Assembly: GCF_921293875.1 (NCBI RefSeq)
Contig: NZ_CAKLDI010000001.1
Coordinates: forward strand, 1,208,475 to 1,272,474
Direction of reading: 5' to 3'
Origin: Vibrio stylophorae
GTDB lineage: Bacteria > Pseudomonadota > Gammaproteobacteria > Enterobacterales > Vibrionaceae
DNA: 64,000 bases
Shown: positions 53,207-61,722 of the stretch, piece after piece
Layout: each line of letters starts with the position of its first letter
Position numbering within the stretch: the first letter of the stretch is position 1
The notes under the pieces: model-generated
What the model was told of the DNA's origin: nothing
The model's database searches: none
The model's input: the letters and a program-made list of their open reading frames with translations, nothing else
Position numbers and translations under genes: made by a program

Positions 53207-54283
53207 ATGGATTTTCGAGCATTTGAGACGTTTTATCAGCGAGAGATTGAGCGTGATGTCACGTACTATGCGACTTCGATGTATCAACTCATAGAGTCGG
53301 ATCGCAAAGGAACGGCGCAAGATAAGAGACATCGGCTATGGGGATTTGTGCTTATTTCAGGATTAGTACTAGGTGGTTTGTTTTTACTCGACGATGAATA
53401 TATGAACGAGCATGCCACGCTTTCTGTCATTCTTTTTGTCAGTGTGCTTGGCTTTCTTGCATTGCTCTATGAATTACTCAATGAGTCAGACACGTCAAAA
53501 TTTCGAGAAAATATAGAAAAACAAGTAGCACTTAAGCAATTGTGGTGTAACAGATTACTCCCATCAGTCTTTGATTTTTTAGGTGGCACTGCGAAATTTG
53601 AGAATGACACACGCATCGATGTTCGATGGGAATATCAGGGGGTATCGTTCCAATATCAGCGATATAGCGACTTCTCATTAAATGGCTATGAATTTGAAAG
53701 TCAATTGAGTCTTGAAGATTACTACCTTGACTATAGGCCAAATCACCATCATCTAGCGGTTGGTGTCGGTGATTTTATACACTGCACGCAGGTTGAGGTG
53801 CCATTACCGTTTCGAATAAATCGCTACGTTTTTATTCACTTAGATGAGATGAAACAACATTTCAATCATAAATACCGTAATAAAGATATCGATCGCGTTC
53901 GACTTGAGGATCCTAAATTTGAGGGTATTTTTGAAATCTATAGTGGCGATCAAATTGAAGCGCGAGAGATATTGACCCCGATGATAATGGAGAAAACTTA
54001 TCGATGGGTTAAGCGGTTTAATGGGGTTGTTTCACTTGAATTTCGAAATCAGACAGTAAAAATTTATTTTCATCATAGCAAAGAGCACCTCCATCAGAAA
54101 ATCATTGATCTCGCATATGTTCGTGCTTTGATTTTTTCTTACCACCGTGATTATCAAATGTGTTGTTGTTTTATTGATGACGTTTTATTGCCATTATCGG
54201 CAGCCATGGAAAAGATAAGAAAGCGAGATGGAGAATATTATGTGATGGGCTATGAAAATAGTTTCCCTGTTTTCAATTCTTAG
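53207..54283 (+). CDS. DUF3137-like membrane protein, paralogue A (divergent)
   Basis: 358 residues. Two adjacent helices (WGFVLISGLVLGGLFLL, about 45-61; TLSVILFVSVLGFLALLYEL, about 71-90), then a cytoplasmic-type soluble domain. The shared core of the cluster is VRLEDPKFEGIFEIYSGDQI near residue 231, followed by EAREILTPMIMEK. The N-terminus is shorter than in the three minus-strand paralogues, and the C-terminus ends in an unrelated tail with a Cys run (MCCCF). It is the only plus-strand member, noticeably A/T-rich, with rare-looking codons (ATA, AGA), suggesting separate acquisition or weak expression. Ribosome site aaaggag is good. Function unknown. Confidence 0.75.
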   Translation: MDFRAFETFYQREIERDVTYYATSMYQLIESDRKGTAQDKRHRLWGFVLISGLVLGGLFLLDDEYMNEHATLSVILFVSVLGFLALLYELLNESDTSKFRENIEKQVALKQLWCNRLLPSVFDFLGGTAKFENDTRIDVRWEYQGVSFQYQRYSDFSLNGYEFESQLSLEDYYLDYRPNHHHLAVGVGDFIHCTQVEVPLPFRINRYVFIHLDEMKQHFNHKYRNKDIDRVRLEDPKFEGIFEIYSGDQIEAREILTPMIMEKTYRWVKRFNGVVSLEFRNQTVKIYFHHSKEHLHQKIIDLAYVRALIFSYHRDYQMCCCFIDDVLLPLSAAMEKIRKRDGEYYVMGYENSFPVFNS

Positions 54284-54328
54284 GGTTAATGTAATTGGGT
54301 AAGTTGGATTGATTGAATTTCTTTAGAG

Positions 54329-54361
54329 AATAAAAAACGCGCCTAGAGCGCGTTTTTTATT
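54329..54361. terminator. Bidirectional rho-independent terminator
   Basis: aataaaaaacgcgc / gcgcgttttttatt with a 5-nt loop, between convergent paralogue A (+) and lemA (-). Confidence 0.9.
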
Positions 54362-54380
54362 GAGTGGAGGTGATTGCTTT

Positions 54381-54953
54381 TTAGTACAAAAAAGCCTCTG
54401 CGTTGACGCCTTCGCGCGCTTGCTCTTGCGCTTTAAATAGCTCCATTGCGCGCACACCAACCATATTGGCGATCACCGAGCTTGGGAAAATTTGCACCAC
54501 GTTATTTAAATCGATCACTGAGGTGTTGTAGAAGCGGCGGCTCGCACTAATGTGCGACTCCACTTCATGGTAGGTGTGCATCGCTTCCATAATCGCTTTA
54601 TCTGAACGCAGGTCTGGATAGCTTTCAACATTGATCATCAGCTGACCAAATTTGTCGCTCAGCGATTGCATGGCTTGAACGTGGCTATTGACTTCGGTGG
54701 GCTTATTTTTGTCATAGCCTTCCATTACTTTTGAGCGTAGTGCGGCCACTTCAGTAAAGAGGTCTTTTTCATGCTCCATAAAGCGGCGGGCGACACGCAG
54801 CACGTTAGGTACGAGGTCGAAACGTTTTTGCATTTGCACATCGATGCCGGAAAGCGCCTCTAGTGCTTGGTTACGCAGTTTAATCAGTTTGACGTAAGTG
54901 CTATAGCCCGCTACAGCGATCAGCACAATAATGGCCAATAGAATATATTCCAT
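54381..54953 (-). CDS. lemA: LemA family protein
   Basis: 190 residues, normal LemA length. One N-terminal membrane helix (EYILLAIIVLIAVAGYSTYV, about 2-21), then a helical bundle. Family signatures are ALSGIDVQMQKRFDLVPNVL near residue 33, FGQLMINVESYPDLRSDKAI near 101 and SRRFYNTSVIDLNNVVQIFP near 137, the most conserved LemA segment (ARRFYN...VxxFN). The topology suggests a short outside N-terminus and inside bundle. LemA is widespread and poorly understood; it frequently accompanies TPM-domain or DUF3137 genes. It ends the run of three DUF3137 genes on the same strand, 38 bp after the last. Confidence 0.92.
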   Translation of the reverse strand: MEYILLAIIVLIAVAGYSTYVKLIKLRNQALEALSGIDVQMQKRFDLVPNVLRVARRFMEHEKDLFTEVAALRSKVMEGYDKNKPTEVNSHVQAMQSLSDKFGQLMINVESYPDLRSDKAIMEAMHTYHEVESHISASRRFYNTSVIDLNNVVQIFPSSVIANMVGVRAMELFKAQEQAREGVNAEAFLY

Positions 54954-54991
54954 ATGTTGTTCTCCTTGCGACGAGATGGTACCCGTCTTTT

Positions 54992-56047
54992 CTATGCATT
55001 CTGTTTATCATATCCGCTCGGTGATTGCAGCTTTAAGATGTCAATCAATTGATGTATCTCAATGATCTCATTAAACATTTGTACGATTGGCTGCTCAAAT
55101 GTGATGGCTTGGTAGAGATTATCTAAACCGCAAAAATAGTCATGCTTGCTTGGAATTAAAATAAACAGTCGGTTTTGTTCAAAGCAGGCCTGAATTTTGT
55201 CGCCATAAATGGTGGTTAGATGCAGTAAGCGCTCCATCATGGCGGTTGAAAGCAGATAGCGAGCCTCAATTTGATCGCTACCATAGACTTCAAAAGTGCG
55301 TTCAAATTTAGGATCTTCTAAGCGAACTCGAGCCATTTTTTGACGTTCAAAGAACCGACTGATGGTGCCCTTGTCGGTCTGAACTAGGGTGGTGCCTTGA
55401 AATGGTTTGGGGCATTGAATATCAATTCCGATACCAGTAAACACAATTTCACTACTGCTTTTTCCGTTATTGCTGCGCTCTCGTTTAAGCTCAAATTCTT
55501 GAACCGTAAACCTTAACCCTTGATAGGTGCCACTGATACTTTCATTGAGTGTACCGTGATGAAATTTGGGAAAGAGCTGATATTGCTCGTAGTAAGAAAG
55601 CGCCGGACGTTGCATCAAATTGTAGTAGTAGTCCTCGCCAAAGTAACGCAGGGCCACGGGATAGGCGGCATCACCAAGCGTACATTGAAGCTGGGTCAGT
55701 GGATTTCGACAGTAGAAAAAACAGAAAAATAGCGGCACGACATAGAGGACAGTGACGAGCGCCCATCTTGAAACCGTCTCCATTGAGGGCAGTAGGATAT
55801 GTATGAAGATACAAGCCAATAAGGTCGGTAGCATCCAGTAGCGAAAGCGTTGCCTCGTTTGCTCAAGGGCAGGGATTCGATGCTGTTCATATTGTTGGCA
55901 GATAGGCTCGATATGCTGTTGATAGTAATTACGAAAATTCGGTGCGCGTTCGGCCAGTGCGTAAAACTGAGCTTGCTGCAGGCGCTGGTCAATGGGGTAG
56001 CCCAAAATCAGTTGCCAGAGATTTGTCGCATATTGTGCTGTCTGCAT
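54992..56047 (-). CDS. DUF3137 domain membrane protein, paralogue B
   Basis: 351 residues from the ATG at 56047 (aaggatgggaac before it); a GTG at 56083 overlapping the upstream gene's stop is an alternative. Helices: YWMLPTLLACIFIHILLP (about 70-87) and WALVTVLYVVPLFFCFFYC (about 95-113). The soluble domain has YYEQYQLFPKFHHGTLNESI and SGTYQGLRFTVQEFEL (the DUF3137 entry segment), then ARVRLEDPKFERTFEVYGSD and QIEARYLLSTAMMERLL. The end HDYFCGLDNLYQAITFEQPI is shared with paralogues C and D. Probably a membrane partner of LemA, which follows it. Confidence 0.83.
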   Translation of the reverse strand: MQTAQYATNLWQLILGYPIDQRLQQAQFYALAERAPNFRNYYQQHIEPICQQYEQHRIPALEQTRQRFRYWMLPTLLACIFIHILLPSMETVSRWALVTVLYVVPLFFCFFYCRNPLTQLQCTLGDAAYPVALRYFGEDYYYNLMQRPALSYYEQYQLFPKFHHGTLNESISGTYQGLRFTVQEFELKRERSNNGKSSSEIVFTGIGIDIQCPKPFQGTTLVQTDKGTISRFFERQKMARVRLEDPKFERTFEVYGSDQIEARYLLSTAMMERLLHLTTIYGDKIQACFEQNRLFILIPSKHDYFCGLDNLYQAITFEQPIVQMFNEIIEIHQLIDILKLQSPSGYDKQNA

Positions 56048-56079
56048 GTTCCCATCCTTGGGGTTACTTTTAGACTGAA

Positions 56080-57126
56080 TCACACCGCTTCAGGTTGAAT
56101 GATCAGCGTCTCAATTAAATGGTGGATGATGCCCAGCTCATGAAAGAGCTGCTCAATATCTCGGCTAAAGGTAATCGCCTGATAGGGATTCACTCGCGCC
56201 TCAAAAAAGTCATGCTTGGTTGGCAGCAGAATAAATAGTTGATTGTTTTGAAAGCAGGCTTGCATGTCTGCGTCAAAATAATCGGCCAGAGAGAGAAATT
56301 GCGCCATGGTATCGCGAGTGAGTATCTGGTTCACTGCTTTGAGATCATCGCTATAGACTTCAAATTGCGCTTCAAACGCGGCATCTTCGCGTTTGATCTG
56401 CTGTAAGGATTCGCCAAATCCATTCCAGGCATTAAAAAAGCCGCGATCGCGTTTGACTTGAATGGTCGCCGCAATGGATTTAGGCAAGGTCAGCTCTATA
56501 AATAAACCGCGAAATACTGTTTGGTAACTCGTTTTGCCACGGCTATCCGTTTGACGGGTTGTGAGCACTGTTTCTTGGACACTAAAGCGGGTGTTTTGGT
56601 AACTGCCGCTGAGGCAGTCATCAAATTTTGAGTGATCATAGCGTGGCAGCAGGCCATATTGACGATAGTGCTGAATATCTTGGTAAGCATTGCCATTGAA
56701 TTGATAGTCGTTGCCAAAATAAGCCAAGATGGTGGGAAATACATCATCTTCAATTTCATCATTGAGCTGTGCAATAGCCTGTTGTGCCCAGCTACGTGTG
56801 ATGAAAAATAGACCACAGCTAAAGGTCATCAATGTCAGCCAAAAGGCCCAGCCTAAATCGGTAAATAGCTGCTGTAAAAGCCAATAGAGTAGAGGAAGGG
56901 CGATTAAAAATCCCGGAATCGCCAGTCGAAGTCGAAGGCGGTATTGGTTGAGTGCTGCCTGTCGTTTGAGTTCATAACGGGCGCGAATAGGCGCGACGTG
57001 CTCAGCGTCATAGGCATGGTACGCGGCTTGATGTTGCGCAGGAATATCAAGCGTAAGGGCTTTTTCTGCGGTATCAATGGAATGGCCGAGCGCGAGGGAA
57101 AGCCAATGATGGGCAAGATTCGACAT
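56080..57126 (-). CDS. DUF3137 domain membrane protein, paralogue C
   Basis: 348 residues. N-terminal helical part (about 1-65), then two helices (AIPGFLIALPLLYWLLQQLF, about 69-88; WAFWLTLMTFSCGLFFIT, about 93-110). The soluble domain: YRQYGLLPRYDHSKFDDCLS, GSYQNTRFSVQETVL, then IKREDAAFEAQFEVYSDDLK near residue 240, in which the usual R-L-E-D has become R-E-D and the Q-I-E-A-R element is K-A-V-N-Q. The C-terminal HDFFEARVNPYQAITFSRDI matches B and D. It is the most altered minus-strand copy at the conserved core. It overlaps the possible GTG start of B. Confidence 0.82.
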   Translation of the reverse strand: MSNLAHHWLSLALGHSIDTAEKALTLDIPAQHQAAYHAYDAEHVAPIRARYELKRQAALNQYRLRLRLAIPGFLIALPLLYWLLQQLFTDLGWAFWLTLMTFSCGLFFITRSWAQQAIAQLNDEIEDDVFPTILAYFGNDYQFNGNAYQDIQHYRQYGLLPRYDHSKFDDCLSGSYQNTRFSVQETVLTTRQTDSRGKTSYQTVFRGLFIELTLPKSIAATIQVKRDRGFFNAWNGFGESLQQIKREDAAFEAQFEVYSDDLKAVNQILTRDTMAQFLSLADYFDADMQACFQNNQLFILLPTKHDFFEARVNPYQAITFSRDIEQLFHELGIIHHLIETLIIQPEAV

Positions 57127-57197
57127 GGGAACTACTCAATAACTTAAATCTTGCCCAAGTATATGATTTTAATTAATAAAAGCAATGGGTTATGGGC

Positions 57198-58385
57198 TTA
57201 TCTTAAATCTGTTCGTCGTTCTCGATGCTCAAGATTGACAAAACTGATGAGTTTTTGGATCTCAATCATTTCATAGAACAGTTGGTGAATATCGTCAATA
57301 AAGCGCGCGGGCTCTTCAGGATTTAGGCGAGAACTGAAGTAGTCGTGAGGTGTTTCCAGTGCAACGATGACTTTTTTATCCTGAAAGCAAGCTTGTACGC
57401 TACTGCGAAAGGCTTGGCCAAGGCGATAGAAGCAATCTAGTGTTGCTGGTGGTAGTAAATATCGCGCTTCAATTTGGTTGGTGGTGAACACCTCATACTC
57501 TTTTTCAAAGCCTGGATCTTCAAGGCGTGCGCGTTCAAAGTGCTCAGGCGCGGGATGCTGCAAATGGCCTAAGGGTCCATGGGGTTGCATCACCAGCGTG
57601 GTGCCTTCGAAATTTTTATATAGCCCGCACTCAAGAAAGATACCGTGGAAAATTTCATCGCTACCCATCATATAGTTGGTCAGGGTGACTTCAGTTAGTT
57701 CAAATTGCGAGCCTTCATGATGGCCCAGCATACGATCATCGGTATAGATGTACTCAAAGGGTGGTAAAATTTGAAATCGACGGTAGTAATATTTGGGATG
57801 TGGCTGGGATGAATTGACCTTGATTGCAGGGTCAAAATAGCGCAGTACGGCGCGCAGCATTTTTTGTTTGGCTTCATGCATCAGTTGGACGTGCATGGCT
57901 TCATTACCATGATAGTCACAGTGATAGGGTGATTGGTTGTCGAGCCCTTGGTTCAAGGAGGCACGGCGGCGATGGGCTGGTGGATGAAACATATGATCGA
58001 GCTGACCAAGTAAATACATGCGTGCAGCAAAGCCGGCGACACAACCGACAAATCCAGCCAAATATAAGCCCATATGCTGGTGCTGATGCATAAAATAAGC
58101 GATCAAACCGGCCACCAGTAATCCGCAAATAGTTGCCAGAAGGGGATGAATGGTGCTTTTCTTTTTTGCTTCTCTCTTTTGGCGCTGACGGCCTGAAGTA
58201 TTCGCGCCTTGTTCGCGCAAATTGCGCATCAGCTGGAGTTGCCGCTCGCACAGAGGCATGATCTTTTCGCGGTAATGGCGGGTGAAATCACTTTTATGCG
58301 GCTCCTCAAAATGAAATTCAGCCTGCGCCAGTTGGCTTAGTTTATCTTGGTCTTCAATCGTCAATGATTTGGGATTTGCGTACAT
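57198..58385 (-). CDS. DUF3137-like membrane protein, paralogue D
   Basis: 395 residues, the longest member. N-terminal cytoplasmic part with a basic linker (SGRQRQKREAKKKSTIH, about 64-80), two glycine-rich helices (PLLATICGLLVAGLIAYFM, about 81-99; LYLAGFVGCVAGFAARMYLL, about 107-126) and a His-rich region after them (HMFHPPAHRRR). The soluble domain has YYYRRFQILPPFEYIYTDDR, then ERARLEDPGFEKEYEVFTTN and QIEARYLLPPATLDCFYRLG. The C-terminus HDYFSSRLNPEEPARFIDDI corresponds to B and C. First gene of the minus-strand D-C-B-lemA series. Confidence 0.8.
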   Translation of the reverse strand: MYANPKSLTIEDQDKLSQLAQAEFHFEEPHKSDFTRHYREKIMPLCERQLQLMRNLREQGANTSGRQRQKREAKKKSTIHPLLATICGLLVAGLIAYFMHQHQHMGLYLAGFVGCVAGFAARMYLLGQLDHMFHPPAHRRRASLNQGLDNQSPYHCDYHGNEAMHVQLMHEAKQKMLRAVLRYFDPAIKVNSSQPHPKYYYRRFQILPPFEYIYTDDRMLGHHEGSQFELTEVTLTNYMMGSDEIFHGIFLECGLYKNFEGTTLVMQPHGPLGHLQHPAPEHFERARLEDPGFEKEYEVFTTNQIEARYLLPPATLDCFYRLGQAFRSSVQACFQDKKVIVALETPHDYFSSRLNPEEPARFIDDIHQLFYEMIEIQKLISFVNLEHRERRTDLR

Positions 58386-58578
58386 AACCGCTCCTTGTTG
58401 TGCACATAGATTACTGAAAATATTAAGAAAAAGAAGAGTGTTCTCAGTGCTGCATGAAGCTTTCAGAAAAAATGATGGGTATCTCTCAGAACCAAAGGAT
58501 ATTGATCTAAATCCAATCCATTGCGCATTGATTGCATTCTAGTTGCGAGGACAATAGAACTTGGGTACATTAGCGCCA

Positions 58579-58598
58579 AATGCTAACGATTCTCAATT
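58579..58598. promoter_or_regulatory. Fur box upstream of the TonB2 operon
   Basis: aatgctaacgattctcaatt agrees with the Fur consensus AATGATAATGATTCTCATTT at 17 of 20 positions. It lies 38 bp before the start of the DUF3450 gene, a promoter-proximal place for iron repression. A second gaatcatttt element follows at 58608. Confidence 0.75.
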
Positions 58599-58636
58599 AT
58601 TGGTGCGAATCATTTTCGTCACGGACATGGATTCTC

Positions 58637-59389
58637 ATGCGAATACGACATATCTTATGGCCGCTTTTAGGGCTGCTTTCCATCAGTTCGCCAGCACTGG
58701 CAAACGTCAAACAAGCGCAGCAAGAAGCGCAATCAGGTTTGAGCCATAGCGCTCAGCAACAAAATACCATCGACCACTTAGAAGATGAGCGCAGTCAGCT
58801 TTACTTCGAACTATCAGCGCTGAACCGCCAAATTTCACAGCTTGAAACCTATAACGCGCATCTACAAACCATGGTGGAAGATCAGCAACAAACGCTTAAG
58901 GCACAAGTGCAAAAGCAGCAGGAGATTGCAGAGCTCAAGCGTGCCTTGGTGCCTTTGATGTATGAGATGTTATCGACCTTAGACCAATTTTATCAGCAAG
59001 ATGTGCCGTTCTTGCCTGATGAGCGTCGTCAACGTATGGCATCACTTCAGCAGATGATGGCACGTAGCGATGTGAGTGATGGCGAGAAGCTGCGTCGAAT
59101 TTTGCAGGCGTACAATATTGAGCTCGAATATGGGCAAACTATTTCACAATATGCTGGCGATCTAAATATCGATCAAAACAAACTGCGCGTGGTGTATACC
59201 CGTGTTGGCCGTATTGCATTGCTTGCGCATGTTGCTGATATGAGCAAAGCATGGTGGTTTGATGGCAACAGTTGGCAACCACTATCCCGCGATGGGATTG
59301 AGTCGATTCAAATTTTAAGCGCGCAGTTAGAGCGCCGCGGTTTACCACAGATGGTGGCTTTACCTTTGATGGAGGCCAGCCATGACTAA
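58637..59389 (+). CDS. DUF3450 protein of the TonB2 operon
   Basis: 250 residues from the ATG at 58637. Signal peptide RIRHILWPLLGLLSISSPAL with cleavage near ALA-NV. A coiled coil follows at about 45-110 (DERSQLYFELSALNRQISQL; MVEDQQQTLKAQVQKQQEIA), then FYQQDVPFLPDERRQRMASL, ILQAYNIELEYGQTISQYAG and the DGNSWQPLS segment, all typical DUF3450. In Vibrio it opens the ttpC-exbB2-exbD2-tonB2 operon. It is periplasmic and its role is not defined. The longer frame from 58580 begins inside the Fur box, so it is rejected. Overlaps ttpC by 8 bp. Confidence 0.88.
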   Translation: MRIRHILWPLLGLLSISSPALANVKQAQQEAQSGLSHSAQQQNTIDHLEDERSQLYFELSALNRQISQLETYNAHLQTMVEDQQQTLKAQVQKQQEIAELKRALVPLMYEMLSTLDQFYQQDVPFLPDERRQRMASLQQMMARSDVSDGEKLRRILQAYNIELEYGQTISQYAGDLNIDQNKLRVVYTRVGRIALLAHVADMSKAWWFDGNSWQPLSRDGIESIQILSAQLERRGLPQMVALPLMEASHD

Positions 59390-60746
59390 GTTCGCGTTCA
59401 AATCACTGTGTATTGCGCTGTGTGTCTCACCATTACTGGTCTTTGCAGCTGAGCCAATGAGTGGAAAAGCCTTGGTGGATGCTGTGCGTGCACAGGTAAA
59501 CCAAGATGAACAAGTGGATCGCGCGCGCGTACAAACCGCTTATCAAGATAAAGCCCAGCTGCAAGCGGCAGTCAAAAAAGCCAAAGCTAAGTTGGCACGG
59601 TTAGAAGCAGAGCAAGCTGCGCTTAGTCAAACCATTGAAGCCAATGAGCAGCAATTGGCCGAGCAGGGGCGTGCGTTGCAAATCGCGACAGACAGCTTGG
59701 GCGAAGTGCAAGGTCACTTACAAAGTCAGGCGCAAGAAAGCGCAAGATTAGCCAATCAAAGCCAAGTGGTATCACCTGCTTTTACTGCATTGGTGCGTCA
59801 ATTAAGCGATAGCCAGAGCTTGCCATCGCAGCAGCATCTATCTCAATACTGGCTTGGTTTGGTCGAAGCTTTAGTCGCCAGTGAGCAGATTCAGCAAATC
59901 GAGCAAACTGTCATTGGTCTTAATGGCGAGGAGCATTCGCAGCCAGTGTGGCAAATTGGCGAATTTGGTCGCATTAGCAAAGGGCAATATCTTAATGCTC
60001 AAACTAATGCAGTTTATGCCCAGCAGCCCGATGATTTGGATTTGGCTGAGCGCTATAGCGGTCAATCAGGACAGTGGCTTAGCCTAGATCCCACGCGAGG
60101 CTCGGTTTTAGCGATGCAAGCACGTTTGCCGACTTTGTCTGAGCGAATTCAGCAAGGCGGTACTGTGGGCTGGGTGATTCTAACGCTACTGAGCGTGGGC
60201 TTAGTGATTGCTGCTGTGCGTTTGAGCTATCTATATCAAGTGACACGTAAGATGAAAGCGCAGCGCGGTCAGCCGCCGCAAGCAGATAATCTGCTTGGCC
60301 GCTTACAACTTGCTTATGCCAGTCAGTCGCAAAGTGATTTAGAAACCCTGCAGCTCAAATTGGAAGAGCAAGTACTGCGTGATATGCCGTTACTGGAGCG
60401 TGGAATTCCAATGCTGAAACTGTTGGCAGCAATCGCCCCTATGCTGGGGTTGCTTGGGACTGTGTCGGGCATGATTGCGACCTTCCAAGCGATCACATTA
60501 ACGGGCTCTAGCGATCCAACCACCTTAGCCGGCGGGATCTCCATGGCGCTTGTGACCACTGTACTAGGTTTGGTTGCCGCCATTCCTTTGTTGCTTTTGC
60601 ACAACTTGGCGCAGAGTAAGAGCCAAGCGGTGATCACCCAGCTTGAAACGGAGATTGCTAGCTTGTTGGCCAATCATATCGAGCGCCATCAAGGCGTGTC
60701 AGCTGTTGCGGTGCATCATGAATCGGAATGCGTCCATGCTCACTGA
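59382..60746 (+). CDS. ttpC: TonB2 system accessory protein TtpC (MotA/TolQ/ExbB family)
   Basis: 454 residues. Signal peptide KSLCIALCVSPLLVFA, a long periplasmic coiled coil (about 30-120; AAVKKAKAKLARLEAEQAAL), a beta-rich region (PVWQIGEFGRISKGQYLNAQ) and a C-terminal ExbB-like domain: helix VGWVILTLLSVGLVIAAVRL near residue 265, then KLLAAIAPMLGLLGTVSGMI near 346 and GGISMALVTTVLGLVAAIPL near 386. TtpC is required with ExbB2/ExbD2/TonB2 for iron uptake in Vibrio. It overlaps exbB2 by about 11 bp. Confidence 0.93.
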   Translation: MTKFAFKSLCIALCVSPLLVFAAEPMSGKALVDAVRAQVNQDEQVDRARVQTAYQDKAQLQAAVKKAKAKLARLEAEQAALSQTIEANEQQLAEQGRALQIATDSLGEVQGHLQSQAQESARLANQSQVVSPAFTALVRQLSDSQSLPSQQHLSQYWLGLVEALVASEQIQQIEQTVIGLNGEEHSQPVWQIGEFGRISKGQYLNAQTNAVYAQQPDDLDLAERYSGQSGQWLSLDPTRGSVLAMQARLPTLSERIQQGGTVGWVILTLLSVGLVIAAVRLSYLYQVTRKMKAQRGQPPQADNLLGRLQLAYASQSQSDLETLQLKLEEQVLRDMPLLERGIPMLKLLAAIAPMLGLLGTVSGMIATFQAITLTGSSDPTTLAGGISMALVTTVLGLVAAIPLLLLHNLAQSKSQAVITQLETEIASLLANHIERHQGVSAVAVHHESECVHAH

Positions 60747-61299
60747 GTCAGCATCGCATTCAACCAATGCCTACCACATGGCGCAGCAAGTACTGAGCAG
60801 TGGTGGGCCATTGGTATGGGTGATCCTTATTGTGATGATGTTGAGTTGGTTGCTATTGCTTGAGCGCTGGCTCTATTTCAAACAATACGGTCGCGCTAAT
60901 TTTGATTTTTTATTGTGCCAATGGCGCCGTGTGGCCTTTCTTAAACCAAGGCAAATCGCAGCCATTCGTCAAAATACGTTGAATCAATTTGCCGTGGTTC
61001 ATCGCCGACGCCTTCATTGGGTGGGGCTGTTTATTGCCCTGTGCCCCATGCTTGGCATGTTAGGTACGGTCACCGGAATGATTCATGTGTTTGATGTCTT
61101 AGGTGAATTTGGCACCGGAAACCCACGCTTGATGGCCAATGGCATTGCGATGGCAACGGTGCCTAGTTTGTGCGGCATGATTGCAGCGGTGAGCAGTCTA
61201 TTTGCGCGCAGCCGTTTACTGCGCCGAATCGATCGCCAATTAATGAAATTAGATGAGCAGCTGGTTTACCAGCAAACAGCAACGATGAACTGCGAATAA
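60736..61299 (+). CDS. exbB2: TonB2 system proton channel subunit ExbB2
   Basis: 187 residues from the ATG at 60736 (cggaat 7 bases before; 60718 is an alternative). MotA/TolQ/ExbB family: helix GPLVWVILIVMMLSWLLLLE near residue 22, then FIALCPMLGMLGTVTGMIHV near 96 and LMANGIAMATVPSLCGMIAA near 127. A proton-conducting pentamer around the ExbD dimer that energises TonB. It is shorter than ExbB1 types. Confidence 0.93.
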   Translation: MLTESASHSTNAYHMAQQVLSSGGPLVWVILIVMMLSWLLLLERWLYFKQYGRANFDFLLCQWRRVAFLKPRQIAAIRQNTLNQFAVVHRRRLHWVGLFIALCPMLGMLGTVTGMIHVFDVLGEFGTGNPRLMANGIAMATVPSLCGMIAAVSSLFARSRLLRRIDRQLMKLDEQLVYQQTATMNCE

Positions 61300-61320
61300 G
61301 ATGAGCAGTGAGTAAATAGA

Positions 61321-61722
61321 ATGCGAGTGAAATTAAGAAAGCAGGCAGAAGAGCCGCAAATTGATATGACCCCAATGCTTGATGTGGTCTTTATCATGTT
61401 GATTTTCTTTATTGTCAGCACCACCTTTGTGCGTGAATCTGGCTTGGATGTTGAGCGCCCTGATGCCACACAAGCCAGCGAGCAGCCCAGTCAATCTATT
61501 CAAATTGCACTGGCCGCTAATGGGGATATCTATGTCGATCGCCAGCATGTTGATATTCGTGAGTTGCGCGGTATTTTAACCCGCTTGCTGAGCCAGCAGC
61601 CCAATGCCAGTGTTTTGGTGCAAGGTGATGAAGCGGTTGCCCATGGTCGTGTTGTGGCGGTGATGGATGAAGCGAAGGCGGCGGGTGCAGCCCATATCGC
61701 GGTGGCCGTGGATGCAAACTGA
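61321..61722 (+). CDS. exbD2: TonB2 system subunit ExbD2
   Basis: 133 residues. One helix with the proton-carrying Asp in MTPMLDVVFIMLIFFIVSTT near residue 17, then the periplasmic domain (IALAANGDIYVDRQHVDIRE; VLVQGDEAVAHGRVVAVMDE). It follows exbB2 by 21 bp and overlaps tonB2 by 11 bp. Confidence 0.95.
   Translation: MRVKLRKQAEEPQIDMTPMLDVVFIMLIFFIVSTTFVRESGLDVERPDATQASEQPSQSIQIALAANGDIYVDRQHVDIRELRGILTRLLSQQPNASVLVQGDEAVAHGRVVAVMDEAKAAGAAHIAVAVDAN

Noticed and set aside
53207-58385. Prophage, transposon or defence island carrying the DUF3137/LemA cluster
   Set aside because: No integrase, transposase, nuclease, helicase or toxin-antitoxin gene and no terminal repeats; only composition of paralogue A hints at transfer.
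58580-58636. N-terminal extension of the DUF3450 protein
   Set aside because: It begins inside the Fur box and precedes a good signal peptide that starts at 58637.
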